Assembly: GCF_000154445.1 (NCBI RefSeq)
Contig: NZ_DS499559.1
From: Intestinibacter bartlettii
GTDB lineage: Bacteria; Bacillota; Clostridia; Peptostreptococcales; Peptostreptococcaceae
Length of the DNA: 64,000 nt
Strand: one strand, 5' to 3'
The translations under genes were made by a program, and so were the position numbers. Each line of letters starts with the position of its first letter. Position 1 is the stretch's first letter. Shown in pieces: positions 10,922-19,510 of the stretch. The notes below the pieces were generated by a model, which searched no databases, was not told the origin of the DNA, and worked only from the letters and a program-made list of their open reading frames with translations.

Positions 10922-12718
10922 CTATTCAGCAGTACATTCAGCTTCAGTTTTTTTAGCATATGGATTACTTCTATCGAAGTAATGAGTGTGTAAATAAGTA
11001 TGAGCGTTATGTCCGCCTCTTTCACCTAAGAATTCAGCATATAGTTTTTTGATATCTTCGTTTTGATGAGATTTACGTTTTGGTTTATTAGCATCGATTG
11101 CATATAATCCAGCACCTCTAGCTTTAACTTTTTCGTAATCTCCACCATGGAATGGTTGACCTCCACCAGCAACACATCCACCAGGACAAGCCATGATTTC
11201 TATGATGTGGTACTTAGGAGTTTTGCCAGCAGCTAAGTCAGCTCTTAATTCATCCATTAACTTTCTAGCACATCCTAAAGATGAAGCAGCTACTACGTTT
11301 ACATCAGTTCCACCAACGTTAACTGTAGCTTCTTTGATTCCTTCGAATCCTCTAACAGATTTGAATTCTATAGCATCATCTGGTAATTCTTCTTTAGTTA
11401 CATCAGTGTAAGCAGTTCTTAAAGCAGCCTCAAGAACACCACCAGTAACACCGAATATATCAGCAGCACCTGTTGAATATCCTAATGGACTATCAAATTC
11501 AGCTTCTTCTATAGTAGCTAAATCTATACCAGCTTCTTTTATCATTCTAGCAAGTTCTCTTACTGTTAATGATAAGTCAGTATCGATTATACCATCTTTA
11601 CCTAATTCTTCTCTAGCAACTTCGTATTTTTTAGCTATACAAGGCATTATAGACATTACTATAACTTCATCGGCTTTTTTACCTAATACTTTGTCAGCAA
11701 AGTAGTATCTAGCTACTGGAGAGAACATACTTTGTGGTGATCTACAAGTAGATAAGTATTTTAATAAGTCTGGGTATTGAGTTTCGCAGAAGTTAACCCA
11801 AGCTGGACAACAAGAAGTCATTATTGGTAAATCTCCACCTTTAGTTAATCTTTGTACGAATTCATTAGCTTCTTCCATTATAGTTAAGTCGGCAGCAAAG
11901 TTAGTATCGAATACATAATCAAATCCTAATGCTTTTAAAGCTGCTACAACTTTACCAGTAGATATAGCACCTGGTTCTAATCCAAATTCTTCGCTTATAC
12001 CAACTCTAACAGCTGGAGCTATTTGAACCATAACAGGTTTTTCTTTTTGAGCTAAAGCATCCCAAGCTTCTTTAGTATTATCTTTTTCCATTAAAGCACC
12101 AGTTGGACATACACTTACACATTGACCACAGAAAGTACATTCAGTGTCCATCATGTCAGCGTTGAAGAAAGTACCAACTACTGTATTGAAACCACGATTT
12201 ACACCAGAAAGAACACCTACAGTTTGAACTTCTGTACACATAGTTTCACATCTTCTACATAATATACATTTATCGTTGTCTTTTACTATAGAATAAGAAG
12301 AAGTATCTATAGGAGAAGTTGATTGTTCACCTTTAAATCTTATTTTTCTTATACCCATATCAGCCGCTAAATCTTGTAATTCACATTTACCACTTTTAGC
12401 ACAAGTATAGCAATCTTGTGGATGGTCTGATAATAATAATTCAACAACGTTTTTTCTATATTTTAAAGCTTCTGGAGTGTTAGTGTTAACTACCATTCCT
12501 TCTTTAACCATAGTACCACAAGCAGGTACTAATTTTCTTCCTGCGCTTACCATACATACACGGCAAGATGCACATTCATTAGTAAAACCTATTTCATCTA
12601 TTTTCATTTGGCATAAGCTAGGTATTTTAACGCCTACTTGTTTTGCAGCTTCAAGTATTTTTGTACCACTTGGCACAGATACAGCTTTGCCATTTATAGT
12701 TAAATTAACTAAACTCAT
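10922..12718 (-). CDS. hydA: [FeFe]-hydrogenase catalytic subunit, HydABC type
   Basis: The catalytic subunit takes up or produces H2 in a NAD-linked, probably ferredoxin-coupled (bifurcating) complex with HydB and HydC. Domains in order: N-terminal [2Fe-2S] (Cys36, 49, 52/55, 67), a His-Cys3 cluster (His99, Cys103, 106, 112), two [4Fe-4S] clusters (from Cys141 and Cys184), then the H-cluster domain with TSCCPAW at 301-307, MPCIAKKYE and MACPGGCVAGGGQP. A C-terminal tail of about 80 residues follows. The start at 12718 has GAGGAGG upstream; an in-frame start six codons earlier has none. It is the last gene of hydC-hydB-hydA. NAD linkage and bifurcation are inferred from the partners. Confidence 0.93.
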   Translation of the reverse strand: MSLVNLTINGKAVSVPSGTKILEAAKQVGVKIPSLCQMKIDEIGFTNECASCRVCMVSAGRKLVPACGTMVKEGMVVNTNTPEALKYRKNVVELLLSDHPQDCYTCAKSGKCELQDLAADMGIRKIRFKGEQSTSPIDTSSYSIVKDNDKCILCRRCETMCTEVQTVGVLSGVNRGFNTVVGTFFNADMMDTECTFCGQCVSVCPTGALMEKDNTKEAWDALAQKEKPVMVQIAPAVRVGISEEFGLEPGAISTGKVVAALKALGFDYVFDTNFAADLTIMEEANEFVQRLTKGGDLPIMTSCCPAWVNFCETQYPDLLKYLSTCRSPQSMFSPVARYYFADKVLGKKADEVIVMSIMPCIAKKYEVAREELGKDGIIDTDLSLTVRELARMIKEAGIDLATIEEAEFDSPLGYSTGAADIFGVTGGVLEAALRTAYTDVTKEELPDDAIEFKSVRGFEGIKEATVNVGGTDVNVVAASSLGCARKLMDELRADLAAGKTPKYHIIEIMACPGGCVAGGGQPFHGGDYEKVKARGAGLYAIDANKPKRKSHQNEDIKKLYAEFLGERGGHNAHTYLHTHYFDRSNPYAKKTEAECTAE

Positions 12719-12779
12719 TAGTAAATCCCTCCTCAATAATAATTAAAAAATTATTGTCTAACACTTGATTGTAATTGTA

Positions 12780-14666
12780 CTATCTTTTTTCGATTGCATG
12801 TTTCTTACATTTTTCCATACAAGCACCACATTTTAAGCACTTAGTAGTATCGATAACATGTTTTTCTTTCTTTTCACCAGTGATAGCATCAGCTGGACAG
12901 TTTTTCTTACATAATCCACAACCGATACAATTATCATTGATAAAGTAATTTAACATAGATTGACATTTAGCAGCAGGACATTTTTTGTCTTTAACATGAG
13001 CTAAATATTCATCATAGAAGCAATCTAATGTACTTAGAACTGGGTTAGGAGCACATTTACCAAGACCACATAAAGAAGTATTTTTTATAGTTAAAGCTAA
13101 ATCTTTAAGATCTGCTAGGTCTTCTTCAGTACCTTTACCATCACATATCTTAGTTAACATTTCAAGTAATCTCTTATTACCTATACGACATGGAGTACAT
13201 TTACCACAAGATTCATCAACTGTGAATTCAAGGAAGAATTTAGATATATCAACCATACAGTCAGTTTCATCAAGAACAAGCATACCACCAGAACCCATCA
13301 TAGATCCTATTGAAGCTAAAGATTTGAAATCTATAGGAGTATCTAAGTCTCTAGCTGATATACATCCACCAGATGGACCACCAGTTTGAACTGCTTTGAA
13401 TTCTTTTCCGTTAGGGATACCTCCACCTATTTCATAAACTATTTCTCTTAAAGTAGTTCCCATAGGTACTTCAACTAAACCAACGTTATTAACTTTTCCA
13501 CCTAATGCGAAAACTTTAGTACCTTTAGAATCTTCAGTACCATAAGATGCGAACCAGTCAGCACCTTTATTTATTATTGCTGGAACATTACCAAATGTTT
13601 CAACGTTATTAACAGAAGTAGGAGCTTGCCATAAACCATGTTTAGAAGAAGAGAAAGTCTTCATTCTTGGTTCACCACGTTTACCTTCTATAGAGTTAAT
13701 TAATGCAGTACCTTCACCACAAACGAATGCACCAGCACCATATTTTAATTCTATTTTGAAGTTAAATCCAGTTCCTAATATATTATCACCTAAAACTCCA
13801 GCTTCTTCAGCTTGAGCTATAGCTATTTTTAATCTATCTATTGCAAGAGGATATTCAGCTCTTATGTAGATATATCCTTGAGAAGCACCAACAGCATAAC
13901 CAGCTATTGCCATAGCTTCAAGAACACTATTTGGATCACCTTCTAGAAGTGATCTATCCATGAATGCACCTGGGTCACCTTCGTCAGCGTTACATACAAT
14001 GAATTTTTTACCATTCACAGCAGGGTTTTTAGAAGCAGATTCCCATTTAACACCAGTTGGGAAACCAGCACCACCACGGCCTCTAAGTCCTGATTTTTTC
14101 ATTTCTTCAATAACTTCTTGAGGAGTCATTTCTTCTAGACACTTAGCAAGTGCTAAATATCCATCGTTTGCGATATATTCAGTTATATCTTCAGGATTTA
14201 TATGACCACAGTTTCTTAATGCGATACGTAATTGTTTTTTGTAGAATGCCATATCTTCATGTTTTTGAACTTTTTGATGATCTAGAGCAGGCTCTTCGAA
14301 TAATAATCTTTCTACAACTTGATTATTAGCAATATGACTTTGAACTATTTCAGCAGCATCTTCAGGTTTAACATGTACGTAGAATACATTATCAGGATAA
14401 ACTTTAACTATTGGACCCATTGCACAGAATCCAAAACATCCAGTTAAATGAACCATGGCATGGTCTGATAAACCAGCTTTTTCGATTTCTGCTTTTAAAT
14501 TTTCTATTATTTGTAAACTGTCTGAAGATGTACATCCAGTACCTCCACAGACTAATATATCTCTTTTATCAGGTATAGCATCTGTATGATTTTCTCTTAA
14601 ATCAAGAACAGGTTTGAATTCTTTAACAGCAGCTTTTAACTCAGCTATTGAATTTAATTTTTTCAT
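12780..14666 (-). CDS. hydB: NADH-binding flavoprotein subunit of the hydrogenase (NuoF-like)
   Basis: This subunit carries FMN and the NAD(H) site of the HydABC hydrogenase. An N-terminal thioredoxin-like [2Fe-2S] domain (CGGTGC and CFGFC) precedes a NuoF core with GLRGRGGAGFPTG and the flavin-binding GAGAFVCGEGTAL. A [4Fe-4S] motif CGKCTPCR and two C-terminal ferredoxin clusters (CIGCGLCKKNC, CLKCGACMEKC) follow. About 628 residues is typical for HydB. The ATG at 14666 follows AGGGGGG; a TTG directly before it is an alternative. It is closely similar in layout to the NuoF-like gene at 17478, which serves formate dehydrogenase. Confidence 0.93.
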   Translation of the reverse strand: MKKLNSIAELKAAVKEFKPVLDLRENHTDAIPDKRDILVCGGTGCTSSDSLQIIENLKAEIEKAGLSDHAMVHLTGCFGFCAMGPIVKVYPDNVFYVHVKPEDAAEIVQSHIANNQVVERLLFEEPALDHQKVQKHEDMAFYKKQLRIALRNCGHINPEDITEYIANDGYLALAKCLEEMTPQEVIEEMKKSGLRGRGGAGFPTGVKWESASKNPAVNGKKFIVCNADEGDPGAFMDRSLLEGDPNSVLEAMAIAGYAVGASQGYIYIRAEYPLAIDRLKIAIAQAEEAGVLGDNILGTGFNFKIELKYGAGAFVCGEGTALINSIEGKRGEPRMKTFSSSKHGLWQAPTSVNNVETFGNVPAIINKGADWFASYGTEDSKGTKVFALGGKVNNVGLVEVPMGTTLREIVYEIGGGIPNGKEFKAVQTGGPSGGCISARDLDTPIDFKSLASIGSMMGSGGMLVLDETDCMVDISKFFLEFTVDESCGKCTPCRIGNKRLLEMLTKICDGKGTEEDLADLKDLALTIKNTSLCGLGKCAPNPVLSTLDCFYDEYLAHVKDKKCPAAKCQSMLNYFINDNCIGCGLCKKNCPADAITGEKKEKHVIDTTKCLKCGACMEKCKKHAIEKR

Positions 14667-14679
14667 CAATATTTCCCCC

Positions 14680-15180
14680 CTAACAGCTTAATTCTAAATT
14701 TCTATAGTTGTCTAATATTTTTGAAACATCATCTGGAGTTGCTTGACCATAAACTTTACCATTTACAACTACAACAGGAGCTAAACCACAAGCACCAACA
14801 CATCTTAAACCTTCAAGTGTAAATTTAAGATCTTCAGTAGTTTCTCCAGCTTTGATTCCTAATTGTTTTTCGAATTCAGCCATTACTTTATCTGAGCCTT
14901 TAACGAAGCAAACTGTACCTAGACAGACACTAATTTTGTATTCTCCAATTGGATTAGTAGAGAAGTAAGAGTAGAAACTAACAACACCATATACTTTAGA
15001 AGGAGATACCCCTAATTTATCAGCTATATGAAGTTGAACTTCTTTTGGTAGATAACCGAAGATTCCTTGAGCTTCTTTAAGTACAAATATTAAAGCACTT
15101 TCATCAGCTACTTCTAATGAATCAATAAGGTTATCTAATTCATCAAATAATTTTTGGTTTTGTGAAACAAAATCGCACAT
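14680..15180 (-). CDS. hydC: [2Fe-2S] electron-transfer subunit of the hydrogenase (NuoE-like)
   Basis: A 166-residue thioredoxin-like ferredoxin that passes electrons within the HydABC complex. The four cluster ligands are visible as CLGTVC and CVGACG. A helical N-terminal segment (LPKEVQLHIADKLG) is typical of NuoE. It is the promoter-proximal gene of the hydC-hydB-hydA operon; hydB starts about 13 bases after its stop. The ATG at 15180 follows GGGGGATTTGT. Confidence 0.93.
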   Translation of the reverse strand: MCDFVSQNQKLFDELDNLIDSLEVADESALIFVLKEAQGIFGYLPKEVQLHIADKLGVSPSKVYGVVSFYSYFSTNPIGEYKISVCLGTVCFVKGSDKVMAEFEKQLGIKAGETTEDLKFTLEGLRCVGACGLAPVVVVNGKVYGQATPDDVSKILDNYRNLELSC

Positions 15181-15882
15181 ACAAATCCCCCTTTTCGTTT
15201 TAAGTTATTTCTTAAAATTAGAATAATTAACTAACGATAAAAAAATAAAAAATGATAAAATAAAAAATAAATTTTTATAAAAACAGTCCGGCCGATTAAT
15301 TATATTTATATCAGAACAGAATATATATAATTTTCTGAAAAGAAAAATAAATAAAAAAAGAAGATATAAAATATAATTTAATATCTAGACAGTATTTATA
15401 ATCTATAATAATTATAGTATATAAATGGATAAAATTGTTAAAAAAACTCTGCTTTTTTTTAATTAAATCAAAGTATTTTTGAATATATTGAATACAGTGT
15501 ACGGTATTAGTTAAAAAAAACTCAAAAGAAAATAATTTATGAAATTGATATATTTTTGTTAAAATTTAATAATAAATAATATTGATACTAAAAAAAATAA
15601 TGTTAAATAAGAAAATAAATAATAAAATAATATCAAATAAGAAAACTTATTAAATAGATTAAAAAACTAAAAATAAAAAATTAACAATAATAAATGGGGT
15701 TAATTATTATCATTTAAAATGAAATATAAAATACAAATTAATAAAAAGTATTTTTCATAGATTTTTAAATAAATTCATTTTTAAAAAGAATAATATAAAT
15801 TAAAAATAATTAATATTGTTAAAATAGATACAAGAGTTTTATAAAAAATATATTATTTATAAATTATAAAGGAGTTTGAATA
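15181..15882. other. AT-rich divergent intergenic region
   Basis: The stretch upstream of hydC is extremely AT-rich. I see no gene in it. A GC block CAGTCCGGCCGATT at 15284-15297 stands out and would lie in the 5' leader of hydC. Several TTGTTAA words occur (for example at 15435) but no full Rex operator palindrome. Promoters for hydCBA and for the rightward riboswitch transcript must lie here or just beyond. Confidence 0.6.
15411..15441 (-). promoter_or_regulatory. possible hydCBA promoter
   Basis: On the minus strand a perfect TATAAT (15411-15416) lies 19 bases after TTAACA (15436-15441). The spacer is long, so this is tentative. The resulting leader to hydC would be about 220 nt and would include the GC-rich block near 15290. 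Confidence 0.3.
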
Positions 15883-15954
15883 ATGAAAGGTAGGGAACCT
15901 ATATTAATGTTAATTATGAAGTATAAAATAAATAATTTAGAAATGTTACAATAA
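15883..15954 (+). CDS. 23-residue small ORF, unknown
   Basis: An ATG preceded by AAAGGAG at ideal spacing opens a 23-codon frame (MKGREPILMLIMKYKINNLE then MLQ) ending TAA. It lies about 65 bases upstream of the Moco riboswitch candidate and just before its probable promoter. I do not recognise it. It could be a leader peptide, a small hydrophobic protein or a chance frame; the strong ribosome binding site in otherwise featureless DNA is the only support. Confidence 0.3.
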   Translation: MKGREPILMLIMKYKINNLEMLQ

Positions 15955-15979
15955 AAATAGTGATAAAAAAATAAAGTTG

Positions 15980-15988
15980 TGCTACAAT
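15980..15988 (+). promoter_or_regulatory. extended -10 promoter element before Moco riboswitch 1
   Basis: TGCTACAAT matches the extended -10 form TGnTANAAT. Transcription would start near 15995, about 25 bases before the riboswitch aptamer. No clear -35 is present. The same TGn extension is seen before uvrB, focA and pfkA. Confidence 0.4.
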
Positions 15989-16019
15989 TTAATTAAAATA
16001 ATCTAAATAAATAGTATAT

Positions 16020-16135
16020 TTTTCTCCGAGCGAAAATATCTAAGGAATTGATCTATGATATTGAGCCAAGCATAAATTGCTTCTGGGTTAGAAAGGAAAC
16101 TGACTAGCCTTCCGTATTTGAAAAGGTGATATAAA
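16020..16135 (+). promoter_or_regulatory. Moco (molybdenum/tungsten cofactor) riboswitch candidate 1
   Basis: The region shares long blocks with 25991-26112: CTCCGAGC, TATCTAAGG, CTATGATA, GCCAAG, GGAAAC, AGCC, TCCGT and ATTTGA, in the same order. Stems are supported by paired changes: GGTTAG/CTAGCC here against GGTTAT/ATAGCC in copy 2, and AAGCA/TGCTT here against AAGTAAT/ATTACTT. One copy precedes Moco biosynthesis genes and this one precedes a molybdopterin-enzyme (formate dehydrogenase) operon, the known distribution of the Moco RNA motif. The identity as that motif is my recognition from layout and context. It is about 0.86 kb upstream of the first gene of that operon. Confidence 0.7.
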
Positions 16136-16165
16136 TATATTTACTAAGGAATTTATAAAAATTTT

Positions 16166-16199
16166 AATCAAAAGGGGGTTCCATGCCTTTTTTGTGATT
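16166..16199 (+). terminator. hairpin with T-run after riboswitch 1
   Basis: AAAAGG pairs with CCTTTT around GGGTTCCATG, followed by TTG. It could be the expression-platform terminator of riboswitch 1. The stem is short. Confidence 0.4.
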
Positions 16200-16223
16200 T
16201 TGAATTTATAAGTTTGTTTATGT

Positions 16224-16265
16224 AGCTGTATTTTCTAATTTTTAAATAGGGAATACAGCTTTTAT
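16224..16265 (+). terminator. second terminator-like hairpin after riboswitch 1
   Basis: AGCTGTATT (16224-16232) pairs with AATACAGCT (16252-16260), followed by TTTATATTT. The same position and a related sequence (AGCTATAT...ATATAGC) act as the terminator of riboswitch 2, which supports an attenuator here too. Confidence 0.6.
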
Positions 16266-16402
16266 ATTTAAAATGTAATTGCATTTTACATTTATTAAAT
16301 TAAAATTACAGATTTAAAAGTATTTCTACATACTCCAGATATAATATTTAACTTAATGTAATTTTCCAAGAAATGTAACTGAATTAAATTAAATCCAAAA
16401 AT

Positions 16403-16430
16403 TTAACAAAATTAAGAAATATTATATAAT
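16403..16430 (+). promoter_or_regulatory. promoter candidate downstream of riboswitch 1
   Basis: TTAACA (16403-16408) and a perfect TATAAT (16425-16430) are separated by 16 bases. A transcript from here would bypass the riboswitch but meet the terminator at 16806. Confidence 0.35.
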
Positions 16431-16805
16431 AAATTGAAAAGTATATATAATAAAAAATAATTTTTTGTTGTTAAAACAACGGAAATATTTGATAGAAAAG
16501 TTTATTATATAAATAAATATAGAAGCTAAACAGAAAATTGATAAAAAAGTGACCATAAAGATTGATAAAAATTTGTCAAAAAATGAATTATTTTTATTAA
16601 CTTAATTATTAATGCAATAATAAAGAAGTTTTGTATGAAGAATACATAATTTCTTATACAGAATATAAAGAAATGTTAACCTGAACAATAAATATAGTTA
16701 ACAAATAAAAAACTTTTATTTAACTATATTTGCATTATTATGCAAAAATCAGTCAAAAAAACTCGTATTTAAAATAGATAATTAAATAAAAAAACAAGAT
16801 AGAGA

Positions 16806-16848
16806 AGAACTTTATATATAAAAAAAATTTTATATAAAGTTCTTTTTT
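16806..16848 (+). terminator. strong intrinsic terminator or attenuator before the formate dehydrogenase operon
   Basis: A perfect 13-bp stem (AGAACTTTATATA at 16806-16818 with TATATAAAGTTCT at 16830-16842) is followed by six T. It points rightward only; the other strand has no T-run. It lies 150 bases before the NuoE-like gene, so upstream transcripts either stop here or are regulated here. Confidence 0.75.
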
Positions 16849-16941
16849 ATTGTGGAAAAAATTGGGATTTTTAAACTAAGATATAAACAGGAGTATGTAT
16901 GAATGTTGTTTTTATACAATTTAAACACAGAAATACATAAA

Positions 16942-16971
16942 TTGACATTTCAAGATAGACATTTTTATATT
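16942..16971 (+). promoter_or_regulatory. promoter candidate directly upstream of the formate dehydrogenase operon
   Basis: A perfect -35 TTGACA (16942-16947) is followed after 18 bases by TATATT (16966-16971). The start would be near 16978, giving a very short leader before the AGGGAGGGG site. It would produce only the 160-residue form of the NuoE-like protein. Confidence 0.45.
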
Positions 16972-16995
16972 CTAACAAATAGGGAGGGGAAAAAT

Positions 16996-17478
16996 ATGCT
17001 AGAGCAGTCTTATTATGAAAAGACAGATGAGATTATTGAACTTCATGGTGCTAAAGCCAGTTCTCTAATTCCAGTTATGCAAGATGTGCAAGCTGAGTAT
17101 CGTTATTTGCCAGGAGAATTACTTTCTTATATTGCAGACAAATTAGGCATACCACTAGCAAAGGCATATAGTGTCGCAACTTTTTATGAAAACTTTTCTT
17201 TTGATCCAAAAGGAAAATATGTTATCAAAGTATGTGATGGTACAGCATGTCATGTACGTAAATCAGTTCCAGTAAGAGAAGCATTAGAAAAACATTTAGG
17301 TTTAGGGAAAGGAAAACAAACTACTGATGATATGATGTTTACTATAGAAATAGTATCATGTCTAGGTGCTTGCGGTCTTGCGCCTGTTATGACTGTAAAT
17401 GATAAAGTGCATCCAAAAATGACTCCAGATAAAGCTGTGGAAATAATAGATGAACTTAAGGAAGGAGAGTGCGAATAA
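16996..17478 (+). CDS. NuoE-like [2Fe-2S] subunit of NAD-linked formate dehydrogenase
   Basis: A 160-residue thioredoxin-like ferredoxin, expected to carry electrons between the NuoF-like flavoprotein and the formate dehydrogenase. Cluster ligands are CDGTACH and CLGACG. It is a paralogue of hydC. The start at 16996 has a strong AGGGAGGGG. The frame is open upstream to an ATG at 16903, itself 9 bases after AGGAG, which would add 31 residues; family length favours the short form. The next gene overlaps its stop (TAATG). Confidence 0.88.
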   Translation: MLEQSYYEKTDEIIELHGAKASSLIPVMQDVQAEYRYLPGELLSYIADKLGIPLAKAYSVATFYENFSFDPKGKYVIKVCDGTACHVRKSVPVREALEKHLGLGKGKQTTDDMMFTIEIVSCLGACGLAPVMTVNDKVHPKMTPDKAVEIIDELKEGECE

Positions 17479-19346
17479 TGAGAATAGAAACTAGAGAGCA
17501 ATTACAAGCTATTCGTAAAGAAGCAAAAGCTAAAATCGACGCGACTCCTATACGTATATTAATTTGTGCAGGTACTGGTTGTATATCAGGGGGATCACAA
17601 TTTATATACGATAAAATGAAAGAATTGGTTGGGGACAATGAAAATGTAGAAGTGAAATTTGAAGGTCACGTTCCACATCCAGAAGTTAAGAAAAGTGGAT
17701 GCCATGGTTTCTGTGAAATGGGACCATTAATGAGAATTGAACCTTTAAATATACTTTATGTAAAAGTTCAACCTGAAGATTGCGAAGAAATTTACAATGA
17801 AACTATAAAAAACAGAAAAGTAATAGATAGATTAGTATACAAACAAAATGGCCAATCTTATGTTAGTCAAGAATCTATACCTTTCTATGAAAAACAAACT
17901 CGTATAGTTCTTAAAAACTGTGGTCATATAGATGCAGAACATATAGAAGAATATATCGCAGTTGGTGGATATGAAGGTTTAGAAAAAGTTTTATTCGACA
18001 TGACTAAAGAAGAAGGATTAGATGAAATATTAAAATCTGGACTTAGAGGTCGTGGAGGTGCTGGTTTCCCAACAGGTAGAAAATGGGCAGAAGTTGCAAA
18101 ACAACCAGTAAAAGAAAGATATGTAGTATGTAATGGTGATGAAGGTGACCCAGGTGCATTCATGGATAGAAGTATCATGGAAGGTGACCCTCATAAGATG
18201 ATAGAAGGTATGATCATAGGTGCTTACTTAGTAGGTGCTCAAAACGGATATATATATGTTCGTGCTGAATACCCATTAGCAGTTGAACGTTTAAAAATAG
18301 CTATAGCACAAGCTGAAGAACGTGGATTACTTGGAGATAATATCTTAGGAAGTGGATTCAACTTCAGATTACACATAAATAGAGGTGCTGGTGCTTTCGT
18401 TTGTGGTGAAGGTAGTGCATTAACAGCGTCTATAGAAGGTAATCGTGGTATGCCAAGGGTTAAACCACCTCGTTCTGCTGAAAAAGGTTTATTCGAAAGA
18501 CCTACAGTATTAAACAACGTTGAAACATATGCAAACGTTCCAATGATAATAGCAAATGGGTCTGACTGGTACAGAGGATTTGGTACAGAAGGAAGTCCAG
18601 GAACAAAAGCATTTGCATTAACAGGTAGTGTTAATAATACAGGATTAATAGAAGTTCCAATGGGAACTACTTTAAGAGAAATCGTTTACGATATAGGTGG
18701 AGGAGTTAAGGATAACGTTCCATTTAAAGCAGTTCAAATAGGTGGACCATCTGGTGGATGCTTAGTTGAAAAACACTTAGACTTACCATTAGACTTTGAC
18801 TCAGTTAAAAAACTTAACGCTATAATGGGTTCTGGTGGACTTGTTGTAATGGATGAAAACAGCTGTATGGTTGACGTTGCTCGTTTCTTCATGAGTTTCA
18901 CTCAAAGAGAATCTTGTGGTAAATGTACTCCATGCCGTATAGGTACTAAGAGAATGCTTGAAATCTTAGATAAAATAACTGAAGGAAAAGGTACTTTAGA
19001 AGACTTAGATAAACTAGAAGAAACTGCTAACACAGTAAGAACTATGTCTTTATGTGGTCTTGGTAAGAGTGCTCCACTTCCAGTTATAAGTACATTGGAA
19101 TTATTCAGACACGAATATGAAGAACATATAGTTGATGGTAAATGTAGAGCTCATGTATGTTCTGCATTAAAAACTTTCAAAATTGATCCAGATAAATGTA
19201 AAGGTTGTACTAAATGTGCAAGAAATTGTCCAGTTGGCGCAATCACTGGTGAAAAGAAAGAAGCTCATGTTATCGATACTACTAAATGTATCAAATGTGG
19301 TGCTTGTATGGAAGGATGTAAATTTGATGCTATATATGCTGAATAG
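17478..19346 (+). CDS. NuoF-like NADH-binding flavoprotein subunit of formate dehydrogenase
   Basis: The protein of 622 residues has an N-terminal [2Fe-2S] domain (CAGTGC, CHGFCEMGP), an FMN/NAD core (GLRGRGGAGFPTG, GAGAFVCGEGSAL), a CGKCTPCR cluster and two C-terminal [4Fe-4S] clusters (CKGCTKCARNC, CIKCGACMEGC). It should exchange electrons with NAD(H). The layout equals hydB at 12780. I chose the ATG at 17478, which overlaps the previous stop and lies 8 bases after GGAGAG, over a GTG at 17469. Together with the genes on either side it suggests a soluble NAD(-ferredoxin) formate dehydrogenase like those of purine- and amino-acid-fermenting clostridia. Confidence 0.92.
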   Translation: MRIETREQLQAIRKEAKAKIDATPIRILICAGTGCISGGSQFIYDKMKELVGDNENVEVKFEGHVPHPEVKKSGCHGFCEMGPLMRIEPLNILYVKVQPEDCEEIYNETIKNRKVIDRLVYKQNGQSYVSQESIPFYEKQTRIVLKNCGHIDAEHIEEYIAVGGYEGLEKVLFDMTKEEGLDEILKSGLRGRGGAGFPTGRKWAEVAKQPVKERYVVCNGDEGDPGAFMDRSIMEGDPHKMIEGMIIGAYLVGAQNGYIYVRAEYPLAVERLKIAIAQAEERGLLGDNILGSGFNFRLHINRGAGAFVCGEGSALTASIEGNRGMPRVKPPRSAEKGLFERPTVLNNVETYANVPMIIANGSDWYRGFGTEGSPGTKAFALTGSVNNTGLIEVPMGTTLREIVYDIGGGVKDNVPFKAVQIGGPSGGCLVEKHLDLPLDFDSVKKLNAIMGSGGLVVMDENSCMVDVARFFMSFTQRESCGKCTPCRIGTKRMLEILDKITEGKGTLEDLDKLEETANTVRTMSLCGLGKSAPLPVISTLELFRHEYEEHIVDGKCRAHVCSALKTFKIDPDKCKGCTKCARNCPVGAITGEKKEAHVIDTTKCIKCGACMEGCKFDAIYAE

Positions 19347-19510
19347 ATATATAGATTATAGAAGCGTTATATAAAAATTAGATAAAAATAATTATAAAAT
19401 AATATGATAAAACGAAAATTGAATAAAATTAAAAACTAATAATATGATGATTAATAAAATTTAACGATTAAAGAATTGACAAATAAGTAAAAATTTGAGG
19501 AGGAAATAGT

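Larger units (their letters stand above)
16266..16941 (+). other. long AT-rich leader/intergenic stretch upstream of the formate dehydrogenase operon
   Basis: No substantial gene is present. It holds several inverted repeats: AAATGTAA/TTACATTT at 16271-16293, GTTGTT-AA-AACAAC at 16467-16480, and a 12-bp repeat AAATATAGTTAA/TTAACTATATTT at 16690-16731. A promoter candidate at 16403-16430 and a terminator at 16806-16848 are listed separately. It ends with short frames opened by AGGAG at about 16890. Confidence 0.6.

Noticed and set aside
15435..15825. TTGTTAA words upstream of hydCBA as Rex operators
   Set aside because: Rex sites need a paired TTAACAA half at fixed spacing. Only half sites are seen, and such words are expected by chance in DNA this AT-rich.
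15181..16995. Large intergenic gap as a CRISPR array or prophage remnant
   Set aside because: No regularly spaced direct repeats, no cas genes and no phage-like or transposase frames are present.
16400..16995. Sigma-54 promoter for the formate dehydrogenase operon
   Set aside because: No GG/GC pair with the -24/-12 spacing (TGGCAC-N5-TTGC-like) was found, and no enhancer-binding activator gene is near.
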